DNA of 64,000 nt. Origin: Pseudoxanthobacter soli DSM 19599. Its GTDB lineage: Bacteria > Pseudomonadota > Alphaproteobacteria > Rhizobiales > Segnochrobactraceae. The translations under genes were made by a program, and so were the position numbers. This document shows positions 11,107 through 19,364 of the stretch, piece by piece. Location: positions 62,001-126,000 of the forward strand of contig NZ_FRXO01000002.1 of NCBI RefSeq assembly GCF_900148505.1, in the 5' to 3' direction. Below the pieces are notes generated by a model that was not told the DNA's origin, ran no database searches, and was given only the letters and a program-made list of their open reading frames with translations. How positions within the stretch are numbered: the first letter of the stretch is position 1; every line of letters starts with the position of its first letter.

Positions 11107-13107
11107 TCAACCGACCCGTTCGTCGAGGCGTTTCCTCGCCGCATCGGCCACGGCGGCGGCCGTGATGCCGAAATGACGGTAGAGCACCCCGGCCGGCGCG
11201 CTCGCACCGAAGCCGGTCATGCCGACGAACAGGCCGTCGTCGCCGATCAGCCGATCCCAGCCGAGGCGGACCGCCGCCTCGATCCCGACCTTCACCGGCG
11301 CGTCGCCGACCACCTCGCGCCGCCGCTCCGCCGACTGGCGTTCGAACAGCTCGAACGAGGGCACCGAGACGACGCGGGCGGGAATGCCCTCCGCATCGAG
11401 CAGCTCCTTCGCCGCGACCGCGACCGCGACCTCCGAGCCGGTGGCGAACAGCGACACCAGCGCCTCGCCCGCGGCCGGCCGCAGCTCGTAGGCGCCGCGG
11501 GCCGACAGGTTGGCCGGTTCGTGCACCGTGCGCAAGGCCGGCAGCGCCTGCCGCGACAGGGCGAGCACGCTCGGCCCCGTGCGGTTCTCCAGCGCGATCT
11601 GCCAGCACTCCGCGGTTTCCACCGCATCGGCCGGGCGCAGCACCAGCATGTTCGGGATCGCCCTGAGGCCGGCGAGCTGCTCGACCGGCTGATGGGTCGG
11701 CCCGTCCTCGCCGAGGCCGATGGAATCGTGGGTCATGACGTGGACGACGCGCAGGCGCATCAGCGCGGCGAGCCGCAGCGCCGGCTTGCAATAGTCGGAG
11801 AACGCCAGAAACGTTCCCGAATAGGGAATGACGCCGCCGTGGAGCACCATGCCGTTCATCGCCGCGGCCATGGCGTGTTCGCGCACGCCCCAATGGACGT
11901 AGCGCCCGCCGAAGTGCCCCGGCGAGATCGCCGTCATGTTGCGCGTCAGGGTGTTGTTGGAGCCGGTGAGGTCCGCCGAGCCGCCCACGGTTTCCGGCAC
12001 GAAGGCGTTGATCACCTCGAGCACCGCCTCGGAGGCCTTGCGGGTGGCGATCGCCGTCCGGTCGGCGGCGAGCCGCTTGCGGAACCCCCCGAGCGCCTCG
12101 TCGAAGCCAGGCGGAAGCTGCCCCCGCATCCGCCGGTCGAACTCGCCGCGCTCCTCGGCGGAGAGCGCGCGGTAGCGCTTCTCCCACTCCTTGCGGGCAT
12201 GCACCGAGCGCAGGCCGGCGATGCGCCAGAGGTCGCGGATCTCGGCGGGAATGTCGAACGGCGTCTCGCTCGCCCAGCCATAGGCGTGGCGGGCGCCCAG
12301 CGCCTCCTTCGGCCCGAGCGGGGCGCCGTGCGCCGCGGCCGAGCCGGACTTGGTCGGCGCGCCGAACCCGATGGTGGTGCGGCAGGCGATCAGGCTCGGC
12401 CGGTCGCTCGTCCGCGCCCGCTCCAGCGCGGCGAAGATCGCCTCCGGATCGTGGCCGTCGATGCGGCACGCGCTCCAGCCGGCGCTTTCGAAGCGGGCGA
12501 GCATGTCGCCGGAGACCGCGAGCGAGGCCGGCCCGTCGATGGAGACGCCATTGTCGTCCCACAGCAGCGTGAGCCGCGACAGCCGGAGATGGCCGGCGAG
12601 CGCGATCGCCTCCTGGGCGACGCCCTCCATCAGGTCGCCGTCCGAGGCGAGCACGTAGGTGCGGTGGTCGACGAGATCGTTGCCGAAACGGGCGTTCATC
12701 ATGCGCTCGGCGAGCGCCATGCCGACCGCCATCGCGACGCCCTGACCGAGCGGGCCGGTGGTGGCCTCGATGCCGGCGCCGTGGCCGAATTCGGGATGGC
12801 CCGCCGCCGGGGAACCGAGCTGGCGGAAGGTCTTCAGCGTGTCGAGCGGAAAATCCTCGTAGCCGACGAGGTGCAGCAGCCCGTAGAGCAGCGCAGAGCC
12901 GTGGCCGGCGGACAGGACGAAGCGGTCGCGATCTGGCCAGCGCGGCGCCGTCGGGTCGAACGCCAGCACATGAGAGAACAGCACCGATGCGACATCGGCC
13001 GCCCCCATCGGCAGCCCGGGATGGCCGCAGCCGGCCGCCTCCACCGCATCGATCGCCAGAACGCGGGCGGCGGCGGCCATGAGGGAGTGCTTTTCGCTGT
13101 CGATCAT
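11107..13107 (-). CDS. tkt: Transketolase
   Basis: A 666-residue thiamine-diphosphate enzyme that transfers two-carbon units in the pentose-phosphate pathway. Visible features: [15 protein letters not shown] (substrate contact), [18 protein letters not shown], the ThDP-Mg motif ending [14 protein letters not shown]...WDDN, the Pyr domain with [13 protein letters not shown], and the C-terminal domain with [12 protein letters not shown] 13107 ([10 protein letters not shown]) is preferred; the open frame extends upstream to 13254 with no family-like sequence, and ATG 13080 is another possibility. It is the first gene of the minus-strand tkt-gap-pgk-fba series. Confidence 0.94.
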   Translation of the reverse strand: MIDSEKHSLMAAAARVLAIDAVEAAGCGHPGLPMGAADVASVLFSHVLAFDPTAPRWPDRDRFVLSAGHGSALLYGLLHLVGYEDFPLDTLKTFRQLGSPAAGHPEFGHGAGIEATTGPLGQGVAMAVGMALAERMMNARFGNDLVDHRTYVLASDGDLMEGVAQEAIALAGHLRLSRLTLLWDDNGVSIDGPASLAVSGDMLARFESAGWSACRIDGHDPEAIFAALERARTSDRPSLIACRTTIGFGAPTKSGSAAAHGAPLGPKEALGARHAYGWASETPFDIPAEIRDLWRIAGLRSVHARKEWEKRYRALSAEERGEFDRRMRGQLPPGFDEALGGFRKRLAADRTAIATRKASEAVLEVINAFVPETVGGSADLTGSNNTLTRNMTAISPGHFGGRYVHWGVREHAMAAAMNGMVLHGGVIPYSGTFLAFSDYCKPALRLAALMRLRVVHVMTHDSIGLGEDGPTHQPVEQLAGLRAIPNMLVLRPADAVETAECWQIALENRTGPSVLALSRQALPALRTVHEPANLSARGAYELRPAAGEALVSLFATGSEVAVAVAAKELLDAEGIPARVVSVPSFELFERQSAERRREVVGDAPVKVGIEAAVRLGWDRLIGDDGLFVGMTGFGASAPAGVLYRHFGITAAAVADAARKRLDERVG

Positions 13108-13769
13108 GCGCCTTCGAGACCAGACCGCCTGACGGGGCCGCCCAAGGCTGCACTCCGCGAACGCGAGGGTCCCGGATGGCAGCGTTCGAGCGGTCGAAGA
13201 CGGAGACCACCCCGTCCGGCCTTCCCAACCCCGCGGCGACCGTTTGAACACCAACGGCTCAAAGCATAGGCACCGGGCGGGTTGCCGGAAACGCCCCCTG
13301 CAATATCAGGTCGGAGGCGCCAGTCAACGCAACCGCACCCCGAAATCTCCCGCCCGACCGCTCTTAATTCTGGCGCCGCCACATTGTTCGCGTCCGGCTT
13401 CTTGCGGAAATGCGGGAAAAAGCCCTATGATTGTGCAGCGCACAATGGGAAGGCCGGTCGCGACGTTTCTTCTCCCGCCCGGGAGAGCGAAGCAAAGTGG
13501 CAGCGTTTGCCTCCTATTCAGGCAGGACGTGACGGCGGCGGACAATCGGAGCAACATGAGGCCGAGGCCTCCGTCCTGAGGGGTGGAATCACCCGCGCGG
13601 ACACGATCTGCGCCCGGGTGAGGCTGCTCCAGGGTTCAGATGTCCCGGACCGATGTGGGCCGGGGCGTTTCGGGATCCGGCGGAAGGCCGGGTTTGGCGT
13701 TGAGGGACGACGAACGGCACGACGTCGCGGCTCCGCGACCGGCCGGCCAGCGAACTGGGACGGGAAGCG
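13108..13769. other. Divergent intergenic region tkt / phaZ
   Basis: 662 bp between the divergent tkt and PHB depolymerase starts. It holds a perfect palindrome at 13430-13446 and must contain both promoters. No ORF with plausible coding character was seen; the ORFs here are extensions or shadows. Confidence 0.7.
13430..13446. promoter_or_regulatory. Perfect palindrome, candidate PhaR (AniA) operator
   Basis: ATTGTGCAGCGCACAAT is a perfect 7-bp inverted repeat around AGC, with the TGC-N3-GCA core. PhaR repressors of alphaproteobacterial PHB metabolism are known to bind TGC/GCA palindromes of this kind. It lies 323 bp before the PHB depolymerase start and about as far from tkt. The assignment is inferred from sequence shape and neighbourhood. 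Confidence 0.5.
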
Positions 13770-15695
13770 GTGAACTATCAGCTGTTCGAATTGAACCACG
13801 CGGCACTGAGCCCCCTGCGGGCCGCCGCGGACGTGGCGAAGCTCTATTTCCGCAATCCGATCAACCCGCTCTCGCACACCGCACTCGGGCGCAGCATGGT
13901 CGCGGCGCTGGAGGTGTTCGAGCGCTCGACCCGCGTCTACGGAAAGCCGGTCTTCGGAATTTCCTCCACCGAAGTGCGCGGCGTGCGCACGCCGGTGACC
14001 GAGGAGATCGTGTGGGAGCGGCCGTTCTGCAAGCTCCTGCACTTCCGCCGGGGCACGGCGGAGGAAAGCCGGAAAGACCCCAAGCTTCTGATCGTGGCGC
14101 CGATGTCCGGCCATTATGCCACGCTTCTGCGCGGCACCGTGGAGGCGATGCTGCCCCGGCAGGACGTCTACATCACCGACTGGACCGATGCGCGGATGGT
14201 GCCGCTCGCCGAGGGCCGCTTCGACCTCGACGGCTATATCGACTACGTCATCGCGATGCTGCGCTTCCTCGGGCCGAACACCCACGTCATGGCGGTGTGC
14301 CAGCCGGCGGTTCCCGTGCTCGCCGCGACCGCGCTGATGGAGGAAGACAAGGACCCCGCCGCGCCGGCCACCATGACGCTGATGGGCGGGCCGATCGACA
14401 CCCGCGTGGGCGAGACCGAGGTCAACCGCCTCGCCAAGGAGCGCGGCATCGACTGGTTCCGCCGCAACGTCATCCTTTCGGTGCCGTTCCCGCATCCCGG
14501 CTTCATGCGTCAGGTCTATCCGGGCTTCCTGCAGCTCTCGGGGTTCATGAGCATGAATCTCGACCGCCATGTCGACGCCCAGAGCGCGTTCTACCGGCAC
14601 CTGATCAAGGGCGACGGCGATTCCGCCCGCAAGCACACCGAGTTCTACGACGAATATCTGGCGGTGATGGACCTCACCGCCGAGTTCTATCTCCAGACCG
14701 TGCAGACCGTGTTCATCAACCACGACCTGCCGAAGGGCACCATGACCCACCGCGAGCGGCGGGTCGATCCGGCGAAGGTCAAGCGCACCGCGATGCTGAC
14801 CATCGAGGGCGAGTTCGACGACATCTCCGGCCCCGGCCAGACACGGGCGGCCCACGATCTGTGCACGGGCATTCCGGAGGACCGCCGCATCCACTACACC
14901 CAGGCGGGCGTCGGCCACTACGGCGTGTTCAACGGCTCGCGGTTCCGGGCGGAGATCGCGCCGCGCATTTCGGACTTCATCTGGACGTTCGACCGTCGCC
15001 CGCGCCGCGAAGTGCCCGCCGCGAAGCCTGAGACCGAAGCCGCGGCGCCGGAAGCCGGGCCGCAGGCCGCCGAGGTGGAGACGGCCGAGGTGGAGGCCGC
15101 CACCGCCGCCACTGCCGCCGTTCCGGCCGACGCGGTGGTCGAGAGCGCGCCGGCCGCGCCCGCGATCCATGCCGCCGTCGAGCCCGAGCCGGCCGAAGCG
15201 GCCACCGCCGCGCCGGCGCCGGCCACAGCGCGGAAAGCCACACGCGCCGCCGGAAAGGCGAAGGCCGAGCCCAAGGTGGAAGCGAAGGTCGAAGCGGAAG
15301 CGACGACCGAGACCGAAGCGAAAACCGAGACCGAAGCTGAGGCCGGGGCAACACCGGCGCCCGTGGCGGACGACACCCCGAAAGCCGCGGCGAAGCCGAA
15401 GCGCGCGCCCCGCGCCCGCACCGCCGCCGACATGCCGGCGACGCTCGCGCCGAAATCCACGCTTGGCCGCAAGCCCGGCAGCCTCGGCGCGGCCGGCGAC
15501 GATCTCACCCGGATCAAGGGCGTCGGCCCGAGCATCGCCAAGGCGCTGCGCGATCTCGGCTACGGCCGTTTCGCCGACATCGCCGGTCTCGATGCCGCGG
15601 CGATCGCGCGCATCGAGGAACACATCGGCTTTCCGGGCCGGGTCGTGCGCGACGGCTGGATCGACCAGGCCGCGGCGCTGATCGCGCGGCATTGA
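13770..15695 (+). CDS. phaZ: Intracellular PHB depolymerase fused to a C-terminal HhH domain
   Basis: 641 residues. Residues of about 1-415 match intracellular polyhydroxyalkanoate depolymerases: N-terminal MNYQLFELNHAALSPLRAAA, the catalytic-Cys motif AVCQPAVPV (Cys177), GGPIDTR, and a C-terminal GVGHYGVFNGSRFR carrying the likely His. Residues of about 416-570 are an Ala/Glu/Lys/Pro-rich linker. Residues 577-640 form a helix-hairpin-helix domain (DDLTRIKGVGPSIAKAL), closely like the domain appended to ribosomal L21 and NuoE in many alphaproteobacteria. The first part hydrolyses stored PHB granules; the role of the tail is unknown. The GTG start follows GGGACGGGAAGC. A candidate PhaR palindrome lies upstream. 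Confidence 0.9.
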   Translation: MNYQLFELNHAALSPLRAAADVAKLYFRNPINPLSHTALGRSMVAALEVFERSTRVYGKPVFGISSTEVRGVRTPVTEEIVWERPFCKLLHFRRGTAEESRKDPKLLIVAPMSGHYATLLRGTVEAMLPRQDVYITDWTDARMVPLAEGRFDLDGYIDYVIAMLRFLGPNTHVMAVCQPAVPVLAATALMEEDKDPAAPATMTLMGGPIDTRVGETEVNRLAKERGIDWFRRNVILSVPFPHPGFMRQVYPGFLQLSGFMSMNLDRHVDAQSAFYRHLIKGDGDSARKHTEFYDEYLAVMDLTAEFYLQTVQTVFINHDLPKGTMTHRERRVDPAKVKRTAMLTIEGEFDDISGPGQTRAAHDLCTGIPEDRRIHYTQAGVGHYGVFNGSRFRAEIAPRISDFIWTFDRRPRREVPAAKPETEAAAPEAGPQAAEVETAEVEAATAATAAVPADAVVESAPAAPAIHAAVEPEPAEAATAAPAPATARKATRAAGKAKAEPKVEAKVEAEATTETEAKTETEAEAGATPAPVADDTPKAAAKPKRAPRARTAADMPATLAPKSTLGRKPGSLGAAGDDLTRIKGVGPSIAKALRDLGYGRFADIAGLDAAAIARIEEHIGFPGRVVRDGWIDQAAALIARH

Positions 15696-15838
15696 CGGCG
15701 CGCACGGGAACAGGTGCCCGCCGCCGATGATGGCGCGGGCGGCCCGCGTCCGTTTCCAACCGCGGCGGGAACTTGAAACCGGGCCGCGCCGTCACCAGTT
15801 CCTTGAGGTCTGTTGTTCCAACGGGATCGGGTTCGACG

Positions 15839-16261
15839 ATGAACACATGCTCCGCCTTCCGGCCGGGACGCCATCATCCGGCTCTGTACCTCGCCACGCT
15901 GATCGCCTTCGTGGTCTATTGGCCGGTCGGCCTTGCGCTGGGCGCCTACATTCTGTGGGGCGACCATTTCCGCCAGCTCGCCGGCGACATGCGCAGCCGG
16001 TTCGACGGCGCCTTTGGTGGATCGCGGCAGGGCGGCGGCTTCTCGGCCGATTTCGGCCGCACCGGCAACGTCGCCTTCGACGATTACCGGACGCGTGAAC
16101 TGAAGCGCCTCGAGGAAGAGCGCCGCAAGCTCGACGAGATGCGCGCCGAGTTCGATGCGTTCCTGCGCGAACTGCGCCGCGCCAAGGACCAGGAAGAGTT
16201 CGACCGGTTCATGGCCAACCGCGGCAACTTCCGCCCGGACGCGCCGCCTTCCGGCACATGA
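15839..16261 (+). CDS. DUF2852 family membrane protein
   Basis: 140 residues. One N-terminal membrane segment (LYLATLIAFVVYWPVGLALGAYIL, about 13-36) is followed by a Gly-rich stretch and a charged helix likely to form a coiled coil (TRELKRLEEERRKLDEMRAE). This layout is that of DUF2852 proteins, which are widespread in Hyphomicrobiales and have no known function. ATG 15839 is chosen; a TTG at 15773 would add 22 residues without family character. It follows phaZ on the same strand and ends at a strong terminator. Confidence 0.8.
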   Translation: MNTCSAFRPGRHHPALYLATLIAFVVYWPVGLALGAYILWGDHFRQLAGDMRSRFDGAFGGSRQGGGFSADFGRTGNVAFDDYRTRELKRLEEERRKLDEMRAEFDAFLRELRRAKDQEEFDRFMANRGNFRPDAPPSGT

Positions 16262-16313
16262 GCGAAAGCGGTCCGACGCGACGGGCCATCGACAATACCC
16301 ATCGACATGAAGC

Positions 16314-16354
16314 GAGCGGGGCGCCTCTTTCCGGAGTGCGTCCCGCTCTTTTTT
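16314..16354 (+). terminator. Rho-independent terminator after DUF2852 gene
   Basis: An inverted repeat GAGCGGGGCGC ... GCGTCCCGCTC (11 pairs, one G-T) is followed directly by six T residues on the plus strand, 53 bp after the DUF2852 stop. Confidence 0.85.
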
Positions 16355-16399
16355 CGTCTCGACGTCTGCGGGGTTCCGCGGGCGTGCCGGGCAGCGCCA

Positions 16400-16753
16400 T
16401 CAGCTGGTGATCGTCTGGCCGTTGATCGCCGTGTTGACGGCGCTGCCGACGATGCCGCCGACCGCGGCGCCTCCCGCCGTCACCGCGGCGCCGGTGGTGA
16501 CCAGGCCGGCCGTGGTGGCCGCCGCCATCTCGCCTTCCAGCACGAAGGGCGCGAGCGTGCCGCCGGAGACGACGGTGAGCGCGACGCCCGCCACGGCGCC
16601 GAGGCCGAGGCCGATCCAGGTGCCGAGGCTCAGACCGCCGTTCAGGCCGTCGATTTCGCTGTCGGCGAGGGTCAGGACGCCGGGCTGGCCGGCCATCACC
16701 ATCATGTTGACGTCGTGGGTGTTGAATTCACGGGTGTTGAACTGGGTGGACAT
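16400..16753 (-). CDS. Double-glycine-leader, glycine-zipper peptide (bacteriocin-like), partner A
   Basis: 117 residues with an excellent ribosome site (AAAGGGAGAAG). A leader of 40 residues ends in LADSEIDGLNGG, the double-glycine pattern cleaved by C39-peptidase ABC exporters. The predicted 77-residue core is very hydrophobic, and its first segment is a clean glycine zipper: Gly44, 48, 52 and 56 are spaced every four residues (GTWIGLGLGAVAG). A second Gly-rich helix (AAVGGIVGSAVN) follows. This resembles the two small glycine-zipper proteins of the Caulobacter Cdz contact-dependent bacteriocin. It is the second gene of a two-gene operon, 76 bp after its partner. No exporter or immunity gene is recognised nearby. 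Function is inferred, not shown. Confidence 0.72.
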   Translation of the reverse strand: MSTQFNTREFNTHDVNMMVMAGQPGVLTLADSEIDGLNGGLSLGTWIGLGLGAVAGVALTVVSGGTLAPFVLEGEMAAATTAGLVTTGAAVTAGGAAVGGIVGSAVNTAINGQTITS

Positions 16754-16829
16754 GGGTCTTCTCCCTTTGATCTCAGTCCGATGATGGGAATTTGCGATTG
16801 ATCCGTTACGGAGCCGCTTCGGCTCGCGA

Positions 16830-17129
16830 TCAGCTCATCGAGTTCGCGATGCTCGCGCCCTCGTAGCCGCCGGCGGCGCCGGTCACCGTCGCGGCGACGG
16901 CCGTTCCGACGGTGGTTGCGGTCGCTGCCGCGGCGGCCGTGCCGCCGGCATCGAGGACGAGGGCGGCGACCAGCGGGGCGGCAGCGCCGCCCGTCAGCAC
17001 CGCGGCACCGACACCGACCGCGACGCCCAATGCGGCCCCGAGCACATCCCACCAGCTTCCGCCGGCAACGGCGGCCAGGGCCTCGTCATCGAGGATTTCG
17101 GCCGTGTTGGTCATTGCATGGATCGACAT
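16830..17129 (-). CDS. Double-glycine-leader, glycine-zipper peptide (bacteriocin-like), partner B
   Basis: 99 residues. The 24-residue leader ends ILDDEALAAVAGG, and the core begins SWWDVLGAALGVAVGVG with Gly31, 35 and 39 in zipper spacing. The rest of the core is Ala/Gly/Val/Thr-rich and ends GGYEGASIANSMS. ATG 17129 is preceded by a near-ideal AAGGAGG; an ATG at 17150 is upstream of this site and is rejected. It is first in the operon with partner A, so the two could act together as a two-peptide bacteriocin. The region upstream is duplicated before the second peptide operon at 19364. Confidence 0.75.
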   Translation of the reverse strand: MSIHAMTNTAEILDDEALAAVAGGSWWDVLGAALGVAVGVGAAVLTGGAAAPLVAALVLDAGGTAAAAATATTVGTAVAATVTGAAGGYEGASIANSMS

Positions 17130-17426
17130 TTTTGCCTCCTTCAAGTTCATCTCAAAGCGCCTCGGCTTCCGGATCGGCTTTATATTTCGCCTTCGGAAGT
17201 CTGCGGTGGGGTTGATTTACCGCCGAGAAATAATGACTCTGATCGTCAAAACTTGTCCGGCATCGGCGTTCAAGATGTCGAAGGGAAGAACGAGGTGATT
17301 TCCTGTGTTCGTATCTTCCTGTCGACATCGCCGCGTCGATGAGATGAAGATACTCCTTCCCCATCCGAGGTATAGGGGGGCATACCCCATAGTGGGTACA
17401 TGTCTTGGAATTAACAATCAGTCGCG
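17130..17426 (-). promoter_or_regulatory. Duplicated upstream/leader region, copy 1
   Basis: About 300 bp upstream of the glycine-zipper operon that align, with small gaps, to 19365-19652. Identical blocks include 36 bp at 17322-17357 (containing the inverted repeat TCGAC-N8-GTCGA) and 17 bp at 17409-17425 (AATTAACAATCAGTCGC). The start-codon/ribosome-site zone is also similar. It is AT-richer than its surroundings. It probably holds the promoter and a long 5' leader read on the minus strand. A frame with YLHLIDAAMS is shared by both copies but diverges after it, so a conserved protein is unlikely. Confidence 0.7.
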
Positions 17427-17871
17427 ATTGCAGGATCACGGCAGGTCGAATGCCGCGTGGCCCGACCGTCCGTCATGGCCGGACGTGTCGGCTCTCACTG
17501 CGGGCCACGCGGCGGCCGTGGGACGATCACGCCTGCCAGGGCCGATCGCGGGACAAAGGGTCGGGGACGGGAGGCGTTCAGGGACAGGATATTCAGCGGG
17601 CGTGCGATTCAGCCGCCCGGCGATTCAGCGGCTTGGGTCGTTGGGCAACCGGGGCTCCGATGGCCGGCCCGTTGCGGGGCACCCGCAGCGCCGGAAAGAC
17701 GGCGGAGCGGACGGCCGATCGGCCGGACGGGCCGTCGCCGGGGCGGGCACCTTCCGCACGCAGGACGTTTCGGACCTCAGACAGACAGGGGGCGGCCGCG
17801 CACGGGGGCGGCGGCCGCGGCCGGGACGACGCCGACCGATGGCGGCGCGCCCGGGCGGCCGAAGCGCGGCC
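17427..17871. other. Non-coding stretch with 16-bp-phased direct repeats
   Basis: 445 bp without a convincing gene. It contains three ATTCAGC units starting at 17591, 17607 and 17623, exactly 16 bp apart. Plus-strand ORFs through here give Arg/Gly/Pro-rich translations typical of random GC-rich DNA. Confidence 0.55.
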
Positions 17872-18666
17872 TCAAGGGGTCGCCGGGGCGACCTTCTGGT
17901 AGGTGTTCTTGAAGTCGTCCTGGATCACGGTGGCCTTGCCGCCGGCGGAGAGCAGCAGATCGGTCTGGGGCACGCGCTCGGCGTAGGTCCAGCCCTTCGG
18001 CAGCTTGAGACGCGCGCCGAGATTGGGAAGATCGGCGAAGGACAGCGTCTTGTCGACGATGCGGGCATAGGACTGCATGACATAGACCGCGCCGTCCGGG
18101 GCGGTGAGTTCGAACACCGGCTTGCCGGCATCGAAGCGATAGACCGTATCGCGGTCCACCGTGGTCTCGGTGTAGGGCGCCTGCCTGATGATATCCATCC
18201 AGGAAAGCGCGACTTCAGCCCGCTTCTCGAAGGTGATGCCGCCGATCTCAACCACGTCGCCGTTCATGGTGGCGCCGGAGCCGAGGATGGTATCCATGAT
18301 GAAGTAGCGCGGGCCGTTCATGACGACCATGTAGACGTCGAACCGGTCGCGGACAGCGGCCTCGGTCAGCTTCTCCCAGAGGTCCTCCGGGCAGTCGTCG
18401 TGGCCGACCGTGTTGTAGACGCTGGCCGTGGGGCCCGTCAGCGAGAACGAAAGCGGCAGGATCTCGCAGTAGCGCCGGTCGCGCATCGCCAGCTTGCCGT
18501 TACCTGACATCGACGCCTCCTGCGTGTTGCCCGCCTCGGGCGCGGGTGCGGCCGTCTGGGCACCGGCCGGCGCCGCGGCAAGGACGAGCAGCGCGGACGC
18601 GGCGAGGACGCGCGCCCGCAGGGCGGACATGGCCCCGCCGAGGGGAGAAGCTTGCAAAAGTCCCAT
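17872..18666 (-). CDS. Secreted protein of unknown function
   Basis: 264 residues. The N-terminus MGLLQASPLGGAMSALRARV leads into a hydrophobic signal (LAASALLVLAAAPAGAQ, cleavage near AQ/TA), so the mature protein should be periplasmic or secreted. The mature part has RRYCEILPLSFSLTGPTASV, a second Cys in HDDCPEDLW (the two could form a disulfide), then mixed strands and helices. No family is recognised. ATG 18666 has GGGGAAC upstream; ATG 18630 would still leave a signal peptide. It sits between the two double-glycine peptide operons on the same strand, but a terminator at 18779-18816 separates it from the upstream one. A link to the peptides is only positional. Confidence 0.65.
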   Translation of the reverse strand: MGLLQASPLGGAMSALRARVLAASALLVLAAAPAGAQTAAPAPEAGNTQEASMSGNGKLAMRDRRYCEILPLSFSLTGPTASVYNTVGHDDCPEDLWEKLTEAAVRDRFDVYMVVMNGPRYFIMDTILGSGATMNGDVVEIGGITFEKRAEVALSWMDIIRQAPYTETTVDRDTVYRFDAGKPVFELTAPDGAVYVMQSYARIVDKTLSFADLPNLGARLKLPKGWTYAERVPQTDLLLSAGGKATVIQDDFKNTYQKVAPATP

Positions 18667-18778
18667 GAACGTTCCCCGTTGCCGGTTACGGGGTTCAGCC
18701 TCGCAAATCCTGCCGCAGTGCGGAAGACCGAGCGGGGGATACAGCCAATAATCGCCACCCGCGAAAGCGGCATCGCAA

Positions 18779-18816
18779 CGAAAAAGGCCCCGCCTCTCGC
18801 GAGGCGGAGCCTTTCT
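18779..18816 (-). terminator. Rho-independent terminator of second peptide operon
   Basis: On the minus strand a stem of about 12 bp (GGCTCCGCCTC / GAGGCGGGGCC around GCGA) is followed by TTTTT. It lies 30 bp after the stop of the gene ending at 18846. Confidence 0.88.
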
Positions 18817-18845
18817 CAGGGCAGCGATGCGGCAGAGAGCCTGCA

Positions 18846-19094
18846 TCAGGAGCCGGTGTTGCCGGAGGTCGGCGGCAGGGCGATGCCGGGCCCGAGCGGC
18901 AGGTTGGAAAAGCCCGGCGGCAGCGCGATGCCGGGTCCGAGCGGGAGGCCCACGATGGCCTTTACAGCGTTGGTCGGGTTGAACGGCTCCACCGGGCCGG
19001 GCTCGAAGGGCACGAGGTTGAAGCCGCCATCGACGTGGGCCAGCGCGTCGTCATCGAGCAGCAGGGTATTTTCGTTGGTGTTGAAGGTCGACAT
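18846..19094 (-). CDS. Double-glycine-leader, Pro/Gly repeat peptide
   Basis: 82 residues with ribosome site CTGGAGACGG. The 24-residue leader ends LLLDDDALAHVDGG, matching the leaders of the neighbouring peptides position by position (LDD at 13-15, AL at 17-18, GG at 23-24). The 58-residue core is Pro-rich (FNLVPFEPGPVEPFNPTN) and carries two exact copies of LPLGPGIALPP, 15 residues apart. No cysteine is present. No known peptide family is recognised. It is second in an operon, 60 bp after the Cys/Pro repeat peptide gene, and is followed by a strong terminator. Export by a C39-type ABC transporter is inferred from the leader. Confidence 0.72.
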   Translation of the reverse strand: MSTFNTNENTLLLDDDALAHVDGGFNLVPFEPGPVEPFNPTNAVKAIVGLPLGPGIALPPGFSNLPLGPGIALPPTSGNTGS

Positions 19095-19154
19095 GATCCG
19101 TCTCCAGGTTCGCAGTTCGCAGTTGCAGTTTGCGGTTCGGGTTGATGGTTCGGC

Positions 19155-19364
19155 TCAGTGCGTCGACTGGGTCGGGGGCACGAACTGGTTCGCATCCGGG
19201 TTCGGGCACGGACCGATCGGGAAATTCACCGTCGGGTTCGGGCACGGACCGATGACGGGGTCGGTCGGGTTCGGGCAGGGCCCGAACCAGTAGCCGCCGG
19301 AGACGGCGACCAGCGCCTCGTCATCGAGGAAGTTCGCACCGGTGTTGATTTCGAAGATCGACAT
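19155..19364 (-). CDS. Double-glycine-leader, GPCPNP-repeat peptide
   Basis: 69 residues. The 24-residue leader ends FLDDEALVAVSGG. The predicted 45-residue core contains three GPCPNP repeats (three Cys) separated by short hydrophobic/Pro segments and ends FVPPTQSTH. ATG 19364 is chosen because the leader then has the same length as its paralogues and GAGG precedes it; the ATG at 19415 would add 17 residues absent from the relatives. It is first of two genes behind upstream copy 2. No known family matches; an exported antimicrobial, signalling or metal-binding peptide is possible, but none of these is shown. Confidence 0.73.
   Translation of the reverse strand: MSIFEINTGANFLDDEALVAVSGGYWFGPCPNPTDPVIGPCPNPTVNFPIGPCPNPDANQFVPPTQSTH

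Noticed and set aside
11101-13269. A 722-residue plus-strand open frame over tkt
   Set aside because: It is a shadow of transketolase, whose motifs are all on the minus strand.
17152-17439. A small minus-strand ORF sharing EYLHLIDAAMS with one at 19477-19695
   Set aside because: Similarity ends right after this stretch, and indels break the frame between copies. Conservation fits a regulatory leader better than a protein.
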